A DNA stretch of 64,000 nt, taken from positions 248,001 through 312,000 of the forward strand of contig NZ_LWTX01000005.1 of the NCBI RefSeq assembly GCF_002094305.1, in the 5' to 3' direction. A program made the translations under genes and the position numbers. Source of the stretch: Prescottella equi. GTDB lineage: Bacteria > Actinomycetota > Actinomycetes > Mycobacteriales > Mycobacteriaceae. This document shows positions 17,400 through 25,792 of this stretch, piece after piece. The notes beneath the pieces are model-generated. The model was given only the letters and a program-made list of their open reading frames with translations. It was not told where the DNA came from and made no database searches. Positions within the stretch are counted from its first letter, which is position 1. Each line of letters opens with the position of its first letter.

Positions 17400-18668
17400 A
17401 TGCCCACGTTCTCGAAGCGTGCTCTCACCGCCCCGGCCGCACTCGCGGCCCTCGGCCTGGTTCTCACCGCCTGCGGCAGCAAGGCGTCGGACACCTCGGC
17501 CGCCGGTACGACGTCCACCGCGTCCTGCGTCGACACGTCGGGCGACACGATCAAGGTCGGTTCGCTCAACTCGCTGTCCGGCACGATGGCGATCAGCGAG
17601 GTCACCGTCCGCGACTCCATCGCCCTCGCGGTCGAGGAGATCAACAACGCCGGCGGCGTGCTCGGCAAGAAGATCCAGATCGTCGCCGAGGACGGCGCGT
17701 CCGAGCCGACGGTGTTCGCAGAGAAGGCCGAGAAGCTCATCAGCAGCGACTGTGTCGCAGCCGTTTTCGGTGGTTGGACGTCATCGAGCCGCAAGGCGAT
17801 GCTGCCGGTGTTCGAGGACAACAATGCGCTGCTGTACTACCCCGTGCAGTACGAGGGCCTCGAGGACTCCCCCAACATCTTCTACACCGGCGCGACCACC
17901 AACCAGCAGATCGTTCCCGCGCTGGACTACCTGAAGGAGAAGGGCGTCAAGTCGCTGTACCTGGTGGGCAGCGACTACGTCTTCCCGCAGACCGCCAACC
18001 GGATCATCAAGGCGTACGCGGCCGCCAACGGCATCGAGATCAAGGGCGAGGACTACACGCCGCTCGGTTCCACCGACTTCTCGACGATCGTCAACAAGGT
18101 CCGCACCGCCGACGCCGACGCCGTCTTCAACACCCTCAACGGTGATTCGAACGTCGCGTTCTTCCGCGAGTACGCCAATGTGGGTCTGAAAGCCGCTGAC
18201 ATGCCGGTGGTCTCGGTGTCGATCGCCGAGGAGGAGGTGGGCGGCATCGGTGCGCAGAACGTGACCGGTCAGCTCACCGCCTGGAACTACTACCAGACCG
18301 TCGACTCCCCCGAGAACAAGAAGTTCGTAGACGCATACAAGGCGAAGTACGGAGCGAACAAGCCGACGTCGGATCCGATGGAGGCCGCCTACACGTCGGT
18401 GTACCTGTGGAAGAACACCGTCGAGAAGGCCGATTCGTTCGCCGTGGCCGACGTCCAGGCCGCGGCCGACGGTGTCAGCTTCCAGGCGCCCGAGGGTCTC
18501 GTGACCATCGACGGCGACAACCACCACATCACCAAGACCGCACGCATCGGCGAGATCCGCGGCGACGGCCTGATCTACACCGTGTGGGAGTCCGACGGCC
18601 CGATCCAGCCGGACCCGTACCTCGAGAGCTACGACTGGGCGAAGGACCTGTCCGGCTCGGGTAGCTAG
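17400..18668 (+). CDS. urtA: Urea ABC transporter substrate-binding lipoprotein
   Basis: Extracytoplasmic receptor for urea (or a short amide such as formamide or guanidine). 422 residues with a lipoprotein signal ending in the lipobox LVLTACGS (Cys near 26). The mature part is diagnostic for UrtA: IKVGSLNSLSGTMAISEVTV, EEINNAGGVLGKKI, VAEDGASEPTVFAEKAEKL and AVFGGWTSSSRKAMLPVFE. ATG at 17400 has GGAAAGG upstream. It is the first gene of urtABCDE plus carboxylase, with a 33-bp gap to urtB. The 208 bp between ramB and urtA hold the promoter; a short CCCGA-TAG-TCGGG hairpin (17207-17219) may end ramB. I could not identify a convincing nitrogen-regulator box. Confidence 0.93.
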   Translation: MPTFSKRALTAPAALAALGLVLTACGSKASDTSAAGTTSTASCVDTSGDTIKVGSLNSLSGTMAISEVTVRDSIALAVEEINNAGGVLGKKIQIVAEDGASEPTVFAEKAEKLISSDCVAAVFGGWTSSSRKAMLPVFEDNNALLYYPVQYEGLEDSPNIFYTGATTNQQIVPALDYLKEKGVKSLYLVGSDYVFPQTANRIIKAYAAANGIEIKGEDYTPLGSTDFSTIVNKVRTADADAVFNTLNGDSNVAFFREYANVGLKAADMPVVSVSIAEEEVGGIGAQNVTGQLTAWNYYQTVDSPENKKFVDAYKAKYGANKPTSDPMEAAYTSVYLWKNTVEKADSFAVADVQAAADGVSFQAPEGLVTIDGDNHHITKTARIGEIRGDGLIYTVWESDGPIQPDPYLESYDWAKDLSGSGS

Positions 18669-18701
18669 CTCACGAACAACGACGAGGAAGGGCGGGCACC
18701 G

Positions 18702-19586
18702 ATGGATGTCGTTATCGGGCAGCTGTTCACCGGCCTGAGCATCGGGTCGATCCTGTTGTTGGCGGCACTGGGCCTGTCGCTGACCTTCGGCCAGATGGGC
18801 GTGATCAACATGGCCCACGGCGAATTCATCATGACCGGCTCGTACACCGCGTACGTGGTGCAGCAGGTCGTTTCGAGCGCCGGGGCGTCGCTGCTGATCT
18901 CCCTGGTGGTCGGCTTCGTGGTGGGCGGCCTGATGGGCGTGCTGCTCGAGGCCACCTTGATCCGGCGGATGTACCACCGCCCGCTGGACACCCTGCTGGT
19001 GACTTTCGGTGTGGGACTGGTACTCCAGCAGCTCGCCCGCGACATCTTCGGCGCCCCCGCCGTCAACGTCGTCGCACCGTCCTGGCTCACCGGCGGCGTC
19101 GAGATCCTCGGCGCCGTCGTACCCAAGACCCGCATCTTCATCCTGGTCCTCGCGATCGTCGCGGTCGCGGTGCTGTCCTTCGCACTGGCGAAGACCTCGA
19201 TGGGTCGCCGCATCCGCGCCGTCGTGCAGAACCGCGACCTCGCGGAGACCAGCGGAATCTCCTCGCGGCGAACCGATGTGACGACATTCTTCATCGGTTC
19301 CGGTCTGGCCGGCGTGGCCGGCGTCGCCCTGACGCTGATCGGGTCGACGAGCCCGACCATCGGCCAGTCGTACCTGATCGACGCGTTCCTCGTGGTCGTG
19401 ATCGGCGGACTGGGCCGGCTGTCGGGTGCGGTGGTCGCGGCCTTCGCGCTCGGCATCCTGAACTCGTTCATCGAGTACTCGACCACCGCGTCGATCGCGA
19501 AAGTGATCGTGTTCGTGCTCATCGTCATCTTCCTGCAGGTCCGCCCGCAGGGACTGTTCGTCGCCAAGACAAGGAGCCTGGTATGA
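18702..19586 (+). CDS. urtB: Urea ABC transporter permease UrtB
   Basis: LivH-type inner-membrane permease, 294 residues, about eight hydrophobic helices. The N-terminal LFTGLSIGSILLLAALGLSL and GQMGVINMAHGEFIMTGSYT segments are typical of UrtB. The EAA-like loop reads TSMGRRIRAVVQNRDLAETSGI. ATG at 18702 follows GGAAGGGCGG. Its stop overlaps the urtC start by 4 bp (ATGA), so the two permease halves are translationally coupled. Confidence 0.93.
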   Translation: MDVVIGQLFTGLSIGSILLLAALGLSLTFGQMGVINMAHGEFIMTGSYTAYVVQQVVSSAGASLLISLVVGFVVGGLMGVLLEATLIRRMYHRPLDTLLVTFGVGLVLQQLARDIFGAPAVNVVAPSWLTGGVEILGAVVPKTRIFILVLAIVAVAVLSFALAKTSMGRRIRAVVQNRDLAETSGISSRRTDVTTFFIGSGLAGVAGVALTLIGSTSPTIGQSYLIDAFLVVVIGGLGRLSGAVVAAFALGILNSFIEYSTTASIAKVIVFVLIVIFLQVRPQGLFVAKTRSLV

Positions 19587-20674
19587 CCGTGCTCAGTCGT
19601 TACCGGGTGTGGGCTGGATTCGCCGTCGCCGCGATCGTCCTCTTCGGCGTCGCACCGGCCCTGCTGTCGGACTTCAGACTCAACCTGCTGGCCAAGTTCC
19701 TGTGCTTCGCGATCGTCGCGGTCGGCATCGGATTGGCTTGGGGCCGTGGCGGAATGCTCACCCTCGGTCAGGGCGTGTTCTTCGGCCTCGGCGCCTACAT
19801 CATGGCGATGCACCTCAAGATCGCCGACGCGGAGCTGCGCGGGGACGCGGTGCCGGACTTCATGCAGATCGCCGGCATCCGCGAACTCCCCTCCTACTGG
19901 ACCCCATTCTCCGATCCGTTCACGACCATCGCCGCGATCCTCCTCGTCCCCGCGTTCGTCGCGTTCCTACTGGGGCTCGGCGTGTTCAAGCGCCGGGTCA
20001 AGGGCGCGTACTTCGCGATCCTCTCGCAGGCCCTCGCCGCGGCATTCGCGATCCTGCTCATCGGCCAGCAGTCGATCGGAGGCTCCAACGGCCTCAACCG
20101 GTTCCGCACGTTCTTCGGCTTCAACCTGTCCGACCCGGCGAACAAGCGGATGCTCTTCTTCATCGCCGGCGCGGTGCTGCTCCTCGTCGTCGCCGCGACC
20201 CGTCAGTTGATGAACTCGCGCTACGGCGAACTCCTCGTCGCGGTCCGCGACCAGGAGGAGCGGGTCCGGTTCCTGGGCTACGACCCCGCGAACATCAAGG
20301 TCGTCGCCTACACCGTCGCCGCCTTCTTCGCCGGCATCGCGGGCGCTCTGTTCGTCCCCATCGTCGGCATCATCTCGCCCGCCGATGTCGGCCTCGTCCC
20401 GTCGATCGCGTTCCTCATCGGCGTGGCGATCGGCGGCCGCACCACACTGCTCGGTCCGGTACTCGGCGCGATCGGTGTGGCGTGGGCGCAGACCACCCTG
20501 TCCGAGAACTTCCCGTCGGCATGGACCTACGCGCAGGGCCTGCTGTTCATCGTCGTCATCGGATTCTTCCCGGCCGGCATCGCGGGTCTCGCCAAGGTGG
20601 TCAAGCGCCGCCGCCGGGCCGCCCCGACCGAGCCCGAACCGGAATCCGCCCGCGAACTGGAGGTCGCCCGATGA
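19583..20674 (+). CDS. urtC: Urea ABC transporter permease UrtC
   Basis: LivM-type inner-membrane permease, 363 residues. It contains the UrtC hallmarks FAIVAVGIGLAWGRGGMLTLGQGVFFGLGAY-like helices, the long periplasmic insert with FMQIAGIRELPSYWTPF, and the cytoplasmic loop RYGELLVAVRDQEERVRFLGYDPANIKV. The C-terminus is a positively charged tail. Start and stop both overlap neighbours by 4 bp (ATGA), placing it firmly inside the urt operon. Confidence 0.93.
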   Translation: MTVLSRYRVWAGFAVAAIVLFGVAPALLSDFRLNLLAKFLCFAIVAVGIGLAWGRGGMLTLGQGVFFGLGAYIMAMHLKIADAELRGDAVPDFMQIAGIRELPSYWTPFSDPFTTIAAILLVPAFVAFLLGLGVFKRRVKGAYFAILSQALAAAFAILLIGQQSIGGSNGLNRFRTFFGFNLSDPANKRMLFFIAGAVLLLVVAATRQLMNSRYGELLVAVRDQEERVRFLGYDPANIKVVAYTVAAFFAGIAGALFVPIVGIISPADVGLVPSIAFLIGVAIGGRTTLLGPVLGAIGVAWAQTTLSENFPSAWTYAQGLLFIVVIGFFPAGIAGLAKVVKRRRRAAPTEPEPESARELEVAR

Positions 20675-21468
20675 CCGAACCCCAACCCACCCTCGGCGGC
20701 AACGCCGGGATGTCCAGCCAGTACCTCGAGATCCGCGACCTGCGCGTCACGTTCGACGGTTTCACCGCCGTCGACAGCGTGGACCTGACGCTCTTCCAGG
20801 GTGACCTGCGCTTCCTCATCGGCCCCAACGGCGCCGGGAAGACCACGCTGGTCGACGCGATCACCGGCCTGGTGCCGGCCACCGGTTCGGTCACCAAGTC
20901 CGGTGTCGAACTCCTGGGGCAGAAGGTCCACAAGATCGCCCGGATGGGCGTGGGCCGCACGTTCCAGACCGCATCGGTGTTCGAGGACCTCACGGTGCTG
21001 CAAAACCTCGACATTGCGGCCGGCGCCGGACGATCCGCGCTGACGCTGCTCCGCCGCCGCAAGAACGTCCTGCCACAGATCGAGGAGGCCCTCGAGACCA
21101 TCGGGCTCACCGACCTGCGGGACTGCAAGGCGGGCATCCTGCCGCACGGCCAGAAGCAGTGGCTCGAGATCGGCATGCTGCTGGTGCAGGACGCCGACGT
21201 GCTGCTGCTCGACGAACCGGTGGCGGGCATGAGCCACGAGGAACGCGAGGACACCGGAAACCTGCTGCGGCGCATCGGCGCCGAGCGCACCGTCGTGGTC
21301 GTCGAGCACGACATGGACTTCATGCGGGCCTTCGCGACCTCCGTGACGGTCCTGGCCCGCGGCAAGGTCATCGCCGACGGCAGTGTCGAAGAGATCCAGG
21401 CCGATCCGATGGTGCAGCAGGTGTACCTCGGCACCGCGGCCGCCGCCGACGTCCTCGAGGAGGCCTGA
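20671..21468 (+). CDS. urtD: Urea ABC transporter ATPase UrtD
   Basis: LivG-type ATP-binding subunit, 265 residues. Walker A is GPNGAGKTTL near residues 50-59. The signature-like motif is LPHGQKQWLEIGM (an LSxGQ variant typical of UrtD, with HGQKQ), Walker B is VLLLDEPVAGM, and the switch His is in VVVEHDMDF. ATG at 20671 overlaps the urtC stop. It acts with UrtE on the UrtBC channel. Confidence 0.93.
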   Translation: MTEPQPTLGGNAGMSSQYLEIRDLRVTFDGFTAVDSVDLTLFQGDLRFLIGPNGAGKTTLVDAITGLVPATGSVTKSGVELLGQKVHKIARMGVGRTFQTASVFEDLTVLQNLDIAAGAGRSALTLLRRRKNVLPQIEEALETIGLTDLRDCKAGILPHGQKQWLEIGMLLVQDADVLLLDEPVAGMSHEEREDTGNLLRRIGAERTVVVVEHDMDFMRAFATSVTVLARGKVIADGSVEEIQADPMVQQVYLGTAAAADVLEEA

Positions 21469-21470
21469 CC

Positions 21471-22163
21471 ATGCTGGAACTCGTCGACATCCGGACCGGC
21501 TACGGCCGCACCGAGATCATCCACGGCGCCACCGTCACCGTGCCCGCCGACGGCGTCGCCGCGGTCATGGGACACAACGGAGCCGGCAAGACGACGCTGC
21601 TGCGGGCCGCGGTCGGGCTGGCGAAGGCGACGTCGGGCAAGGTCCTGCTGGACGGCCAGGACGTCACCAAGCTGCGGCCGAGCGCCCGGGTGGCCCGCGG
21701 ACTCGCGTACGTCCCGCAGGGGCAGCAGTCGTTCGGCCAGCTGACGTGCCTCGAGAACATGCAGGTGGTCGCCGACGGCCGCAAGCGCGGCAAGGCGCTC
21801 ATCGACGAGCAGCTGGCGCTGTTCCCGGCGCTCGAGTCACTGCTCGACCGGCGCGCGGGCCTGCTGTCGGGCGGCCAGCGGCAGCAGCTGGCGATCGCGC
21901 GAACTCTCATCACCGAACCACGCGTACTGGTCCTCGACGAACCGACCGAGGGCATCCAGCCGTCCGTCGTCGCCGAGATCGAGTCCGCGATCGTCGAGCT
22001 CACCCGACGCGGCAACCTCGGTGTCCTCCTGGTGGAGCAGCACATCGGGTTCGCCCTGCAGTCCGCCCAGCGCTACTACATTCTCGAGTCCGGCCGCGTC
22101 ACGTCGAGTGGCGCCGGAGGCGCGGACGCCGAGTCCGTCGTGCGCTCCGCCATGGCCATCTGA
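21471..22163 (+). CDS. urtE: Urea ABC transporter ATPase UrtE
   Basis: LivF-type ATP-binding subunit, 230 residues. Walker A GHNGAGKTTLLRA, signature LLSGGQRQQLAIARTL, Walker B VLVLDEPTEGIQPSVV and switch LLVEQH are intact; DEPTEGIQPS is characteristic of UrtE. ATG at 21471 starts 2 bp after the urtD stop. The carboxylase gene follows after 41 bp, so transport and the first catabolic step are probably one transcript. Confidence 0.93.
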   Translation: MLELVDIRTGYGRTEIIHGATVTVPADGVAAVMGHNGAGKTTLLRAAVGLAKATSGKVLLDGQDVTKLRPSARVARGLAYVPQGQQSFGQLTCLENMQVVADGRKRGKALIDEQLALFPALESLLDRRAGLLSGGQRQQLAIARTLITEPRVLVLDEPTEGIQPSVVAEIESAIVELTRRGNLGVLLVEQHIGFALQSAQRYYILESGRVTSSGAGGADAESVVRSAMAI

Positions 22164-22204
22164 CCGGCCGTCCGACGCTCCCTCCCACCGAAGGAGACCA
22201 CTTC

Positions 22205-25200
22205 GTGTTCCCCGCTTTCGACACCCTCCTCATCGCGAACCGCGGCGAGATCGCCTGCCGCATCATCCGATCCGCGCGCGAACTCGGTCTCAAGACGGTT
22301 TCCGTGTACTCCGACGCGGACGCGTGCGCCGCGCACGTCGAGATGGCCGACGCCGCCGTCCGGCTGGGTCCCGCCCCCGCGGCCGAGTCGTACCTGTGTA
22401 CCGACAAGGTCATCGAGGCGGCTCTCGCGACCGGTGCCGGTGCCATCCATCCCGGCTACGGGTTCCTCTCGGAGAACGAAGAATTCGCAGCGGCTGCCGA
22501 GCGGGCCGGCATCGCGTTCGTCGGCCCCACCCCCGATCAGCTCCGGGTGTTCGGCAACAAGCACACCGCCCGCGAGGCGGCGCGTGCCGTGGGTGTCCCG
22601 CTGGTGCCGGGCAGCGGCCTGCTCGAATCGGTGGAGGACGCGGTCGCCGAGGCCGAGCGGATCGGCTACCCGGTGATGCTCAAGGCGGTCGGTGGCGGCG
22701 GCGGCATCGGCATGCAGGCGTGCTTCACACCGGAGGCGCTGCGCGCCGCGTACGACACGGTGCAGCGGATGGCGGCGGCGAACTTCTCGTCGTCGGGTGT
22801 CTTCCTGGAGCGTTTCGTCGCCCGCGCCCGGCACATCGAGGTGCAGGTCTTCGGCGACGGCGCGGGCCGCACACTGAGCCTGGGTACCCGCGACTGCTCG
22901 CTGCAGCGCCGCAATCAGAAGGTGGTGGAGGAGGCACCTGCGCCGGGACTGCCCGCGCACGTGGTGGAGCAACTGTTGCGCTCGTCGCGCGATCTCGCGT
23001 CGTCGGTGAACTACCGTTCGGCGGGCACCGTCGAGTTCGTGTACGACGTGGACCGTGGCGAGGCGTCGTTCCTCGAGATGAACACCCGCCTTCAGGTGGA
23101 ACATCCGGTCACCGAGGAGGTGACCGGTGTCGACCTGGTCGAGTGGATGCTGCGTCTGGCCGGCGGCGACGCGTCGATGCTCGACGGGCTGCCCGACTCC
23201 GGTCCGACGCTGACCGGCCACGCCGTCGAGGCCCGGGTGTACGCCGAGGATCCCGGGCAGGACTACCGGCCCAGCGCCGGAACCATCACTTCGGTAGGGT
23301 TTCCCGCCACCGCGCGGGTCGAGACGTGGGTCGACACCGGCACCGAGGTGAGCGCCCACTACGACCCGATGATCGCGAAGATCGTCACCCGCGGCGACAC
23401 CCGCGAGGAGGCACTGGCGAAGCTGGGCGACGCACTGGCCGAGACGCATCTCTACGGCGTCCAGACCAATCTTCCTCAGCTGCGGCACATCTGCGCCCAG
23501 CCGCTCGCCGAGCACACGACGTCCGCGCTCGCCGACATCCCGGCCACCGGACCGCGGATCGACGTCCTGCGGGCCGGCACCATGACGACGGTGCAGGACC
23601 TGCCGGGCCGGATCGGATTGTGGGAGGCGGGCATTCCGCCGTCCGGACCGATGGACGATCTCTCGTTCCGGCTCGCCAACACCGCCGTCGGCAATCCCGT
23701 CGGGGCGCCCGGGCTCGAGTGCACGCTGCAGGGTCCGCGACTGGAGTTCTCCGCGCCGACGGTGATCTGTGTGACCGGTGCCGATGCCCCGGTCACCGTC
23801 GACGGGCTCGCGGTGCCGATGTGGGAACCGATCGCGATCGCTGCCGGCTCGGCGCTCGACATCGGCACCCCCGCCGACACCGGACTGCGCACCTACCTCG
23901 CGGTGCGCGGCGGGCTGGACGTCCCGCTGTTCCACGGCAGCGCCTCGACGTTCACGCTCGGCGGCTTCGGCGGAGTCACCGGCAGCGCGGTCGCGACCGG
24001 CGACGTGCTGGGCATGCTCCCCGAGACCGACGCACTCACCGAACCGGCGAGCGTCCCGGCCGACGTGCGGCCCGAACTGACCCGCACCTGGCACCTCGCG
24101 GTCACGGAGGGTCCGCAGCCGTCGCCGTCGTACTTCACCGACGCCGACATGACGCAGTTCTACGAGACCACCTGGACCACCGCGAGTCACGCGAACCGCA
24201 CCGGTATCCGGCTCGACGGACCCAAGCCGACGTGGTCGCGCACCGACGGCGGCGACGCGGGACTGCACCCGTCGAACCTCCACGACAACCCGTACAGCGT
24301 GGGCGCGCTGAACGTCTCGGGCGACACCCCGATCCTGCTGGGCCCGGACGGCCCGAGTCTCGGCGGGTTCGCGTGCCCGCTCACGGTGGTGAGCGCGCAC
24401 CGCTGGAAGATGGGGCAGATCCGCCCGGGCGACGCCGTGCGCTTCGTTCCCGTGCCCGACGCCGACGCCGACGCGCTGCGCCGCTCCGACCAGTTGCGGT
24501 CGAAGGACGTTCCGGCCGTGCGGATCTCCCGCGGTGACGGCGGCGTACTCGGCCGTGCAGAGGCCGGCGACGACCGCCCCGAGGTGGTGTACCTGCGCGG
24601 CGGAGACGACAACATCCTCGTCGAGTACGGGCCGATGGCCCTCGATCTCGGGCTGCGGATGCGGGTGCACGCGCTGTCGGAAGAACTGTCGCGACTGCAG
24701 GTCTCGGGGCTGATCGACGTCACCCCGGGCGTTCGGTCGCTGCACCTGCACTTCGACCCGGACGTGCTGCCGCAGTACCGCCTCCTGGGGCTGCTGCAGG
24801 AACTCGAGGGCCGGCTCCCGGCGACGCACGACCTGGTCGTGCCGAGCCGTACCGTGCGGCTGCCGCTGTCGTTCGACGACCCGTCGATCGACGACGCGCT
24901 GGCCCGCTACCGCAGCGGCGTGCGGGACACTGCGCCGTGGTTGCCGTCGAACACCGAGTTCATCCGGCGGATCAACGGACTGGACAGTGTGGACGACGTC
25001 CGCAAGGCCGTGTTCGACGCCGAGTACCTGGTGCTCGGGCTGGGCGACGTGTATCTCGGTGCGCCGCTGGCGGTTCCGCTCGATCCGCGGCACCGGCTGG
25101 TGACCACCAAGTACAACCCGGCCCGCACTTGGACGCCGTCGGACGCGGTCGGCATCGGCGGCAAGTACCTGTGCGTGTACGGCATGGAGTCGCCGGGTGG

Positions 25201-25792
25201 CTACCAGTTGATCGGGCGGACGGTGCCGATCTGGTCGGGCTACCGGCAGCGCGCGCCGTTCGAGGCCGGCAAGCCGTGGCTGTTCCGCTTCTTCGACCGG
25301 ATCGTGTGGGAGCCCGTCACCCCCGAGCAGCTCGCGGAAGCCCGGGCCGAGTCCCGCGCGGGACGCTTCGACGCCGACGTCAGCGAGGGCACGTTCGCAC
25401 TGGCCGACCACCTGCGGTTCCTCGCGGACAACGCGGACTCGATCGCCGAGTTCGAGGAACGGCAGGGCGCGGCGTTCGAGACCGAGAAGCAGGCCTGGCA
25501 CGCGGCCGGCGAGTTCGACCGCGTCGATGTCGCACCGGCACCCGAGCCCGAGACCGCCGACCTGGACGTCCCGCCCGGCGCCGTCGTGGTGGAGGCTCCG
25601 ATGGTCGGCAACGTGTGGCGGGTGGAACTCACACCGGGACAGCAGGTTTCCGCGGGCGACCCCGCGGTGATCCTGGAGGCCATGAAGCTCGAGATGCCGG
25701 TTCCGTGCCCGGCCACCGGCACGGTGCTGCAGGTGCTCGCGGAGCCGGGCGCCAAGGTGGCGCCCGGGACTCCGCTGGCCGTCATCGGCTGA
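22205..25792 (+). CDS. Biotin-dependent urea carboxylase (guanidine carboxylase not excluded)
   Basis: ATP- and biotin-dependent carboxylation of urea to allophanate, or of guanidine to carboxyguanidine. 1195 residues, the full length of stand-alone urea carboxylases. Biotin carboxylase domain at about 1-450 (ANRGEIACRIIRSARELG, and the ATP-grasp loop KAVGGGGGIGMQ near 160); KipA-like carboxyltransferase half from about 452 (AGTMTTVQDLPGR); KipI-like half from about 790 with PWLPSNTEFIRRINGL; biotinyl domain at the end with Lys1161 in EAMKLEM. GTG at 22205 has AGGAGA upstream. It sits behind urtABCDE, favouring urea or guanidine uptake as substrate supply. No allophanate hydrolase gene is in the window. 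Its stop overlaps the convergent ligase gene. Confidence 0.88.
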   Translation: MFPAFDTLLIANRGEIACRIIRSARELGLKTVSVYSDADACAAHVEMADAAVRLGPAPAAESYLCTDKVIEAALATGAGAIHPGYGFLSENEEFAAAAERAGIAFVGPTPDQLRVFGNKHTAREAARAVGVPLVPGSGLLESVEDAVAEAERIGYPVMLKAVGGGGGIGMQACFTPEALRAAYDTVQRMAAANFSSSGVFLERFVARARHIEVQVFGDGAGRTLSLGTRDCSLQRRNQKVVEEAPAPGLPAHVVEQLLRSSRDLASSVNYRSAGTVEFVYDVDRGEASFLEMNTRLQVEHPVTEEVTGVDLVEWMLRLAGGDASMLDGLPDSGPTLTGHAVEARVYAEDPGQDYRPSAGTITSVGFPATARVETWVDTGTEVSAHYDPMIAKIVTRGDTREEALAKLGDALAETHLYGVQTNLPQLRHICAQPLAEHTTSALADIPATGPRIDVLRAGTMTTVQDLPGRIGLWEAGIPPSGPMDDLSFRLANTAVGNPVGAPGLECTLQGPRLEFSAPTVICVTGADAPVTVDGLAVPMWEPIAIAAGSALDIGTPADTGLRTYLAVRGGLDVPLFHGSASTFTLGGFGGVTGSAVATGDVLGMLPETDALTEPASVPADVRPELTRTWHLAVTEGPQPSPSYFTDADMTQFYETTWTTASHANRTGIRLDGPKPTWSRTDGGDAGLHPSNLHDNPYSVGALNVSGDTPILLGPDGPSLGGFACPLTVVSAHRWKMGQIRPGDAVRFVPVPDADADALRRSDQLRSKDVPAVRISRGDGGVLGRAEAGDDRPEVVYLRGGDDNILVEYGPMALDLGLRMRVHALSEELSRLQVSGLIDVTPGVRSLHLHFDPDVLPQYRLLGLLQELEGRLPATHDLVVPSRTVRLPLSFDDPSIDDALARYRSGVRDTAPWLPSNTEFIRRINGLDSVDDVRKAVFDAEYLVLGLGDVYLGAPLAVPLDPRHRLVTTKYNPARTWTPSDAVGIGGKYLCVYGMESPGGYQLIGRTVPIWSGYRQRAPFEAGKPWLFRFFDRIVWEPVTPEQLAEARAESRAGRFDADVSEGTFALADHLRFLADNADSIAEFEERQGAAFETEKQAWHAAGEFDRVDVAPAPEPETADLDVPPGAVVVEAPMVGNVWRVELTPGQQVSAGDPAVILEAMKLEMPVPCPATGTVLQVLAEPGAKVAPGTPLAVIG

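Noticed and set aside
22164..22204. ykkC/guanidine riboswitch upstream of the carboxylase
   Set aside because: The gap is only 41 bp and shows a plain ribosome site; no space for the riboswitch. I also saw no such structure before urtA, though I cannot run a covariance search.
22076..25501. A 1141-codon open frame antisense to the carboxylase gene
   Set aside because: It is the high-GC mirror of a well-supported biotin enzyme; its translation is His/Arg/Val-rich, has no domain motifs and no ribosome site.
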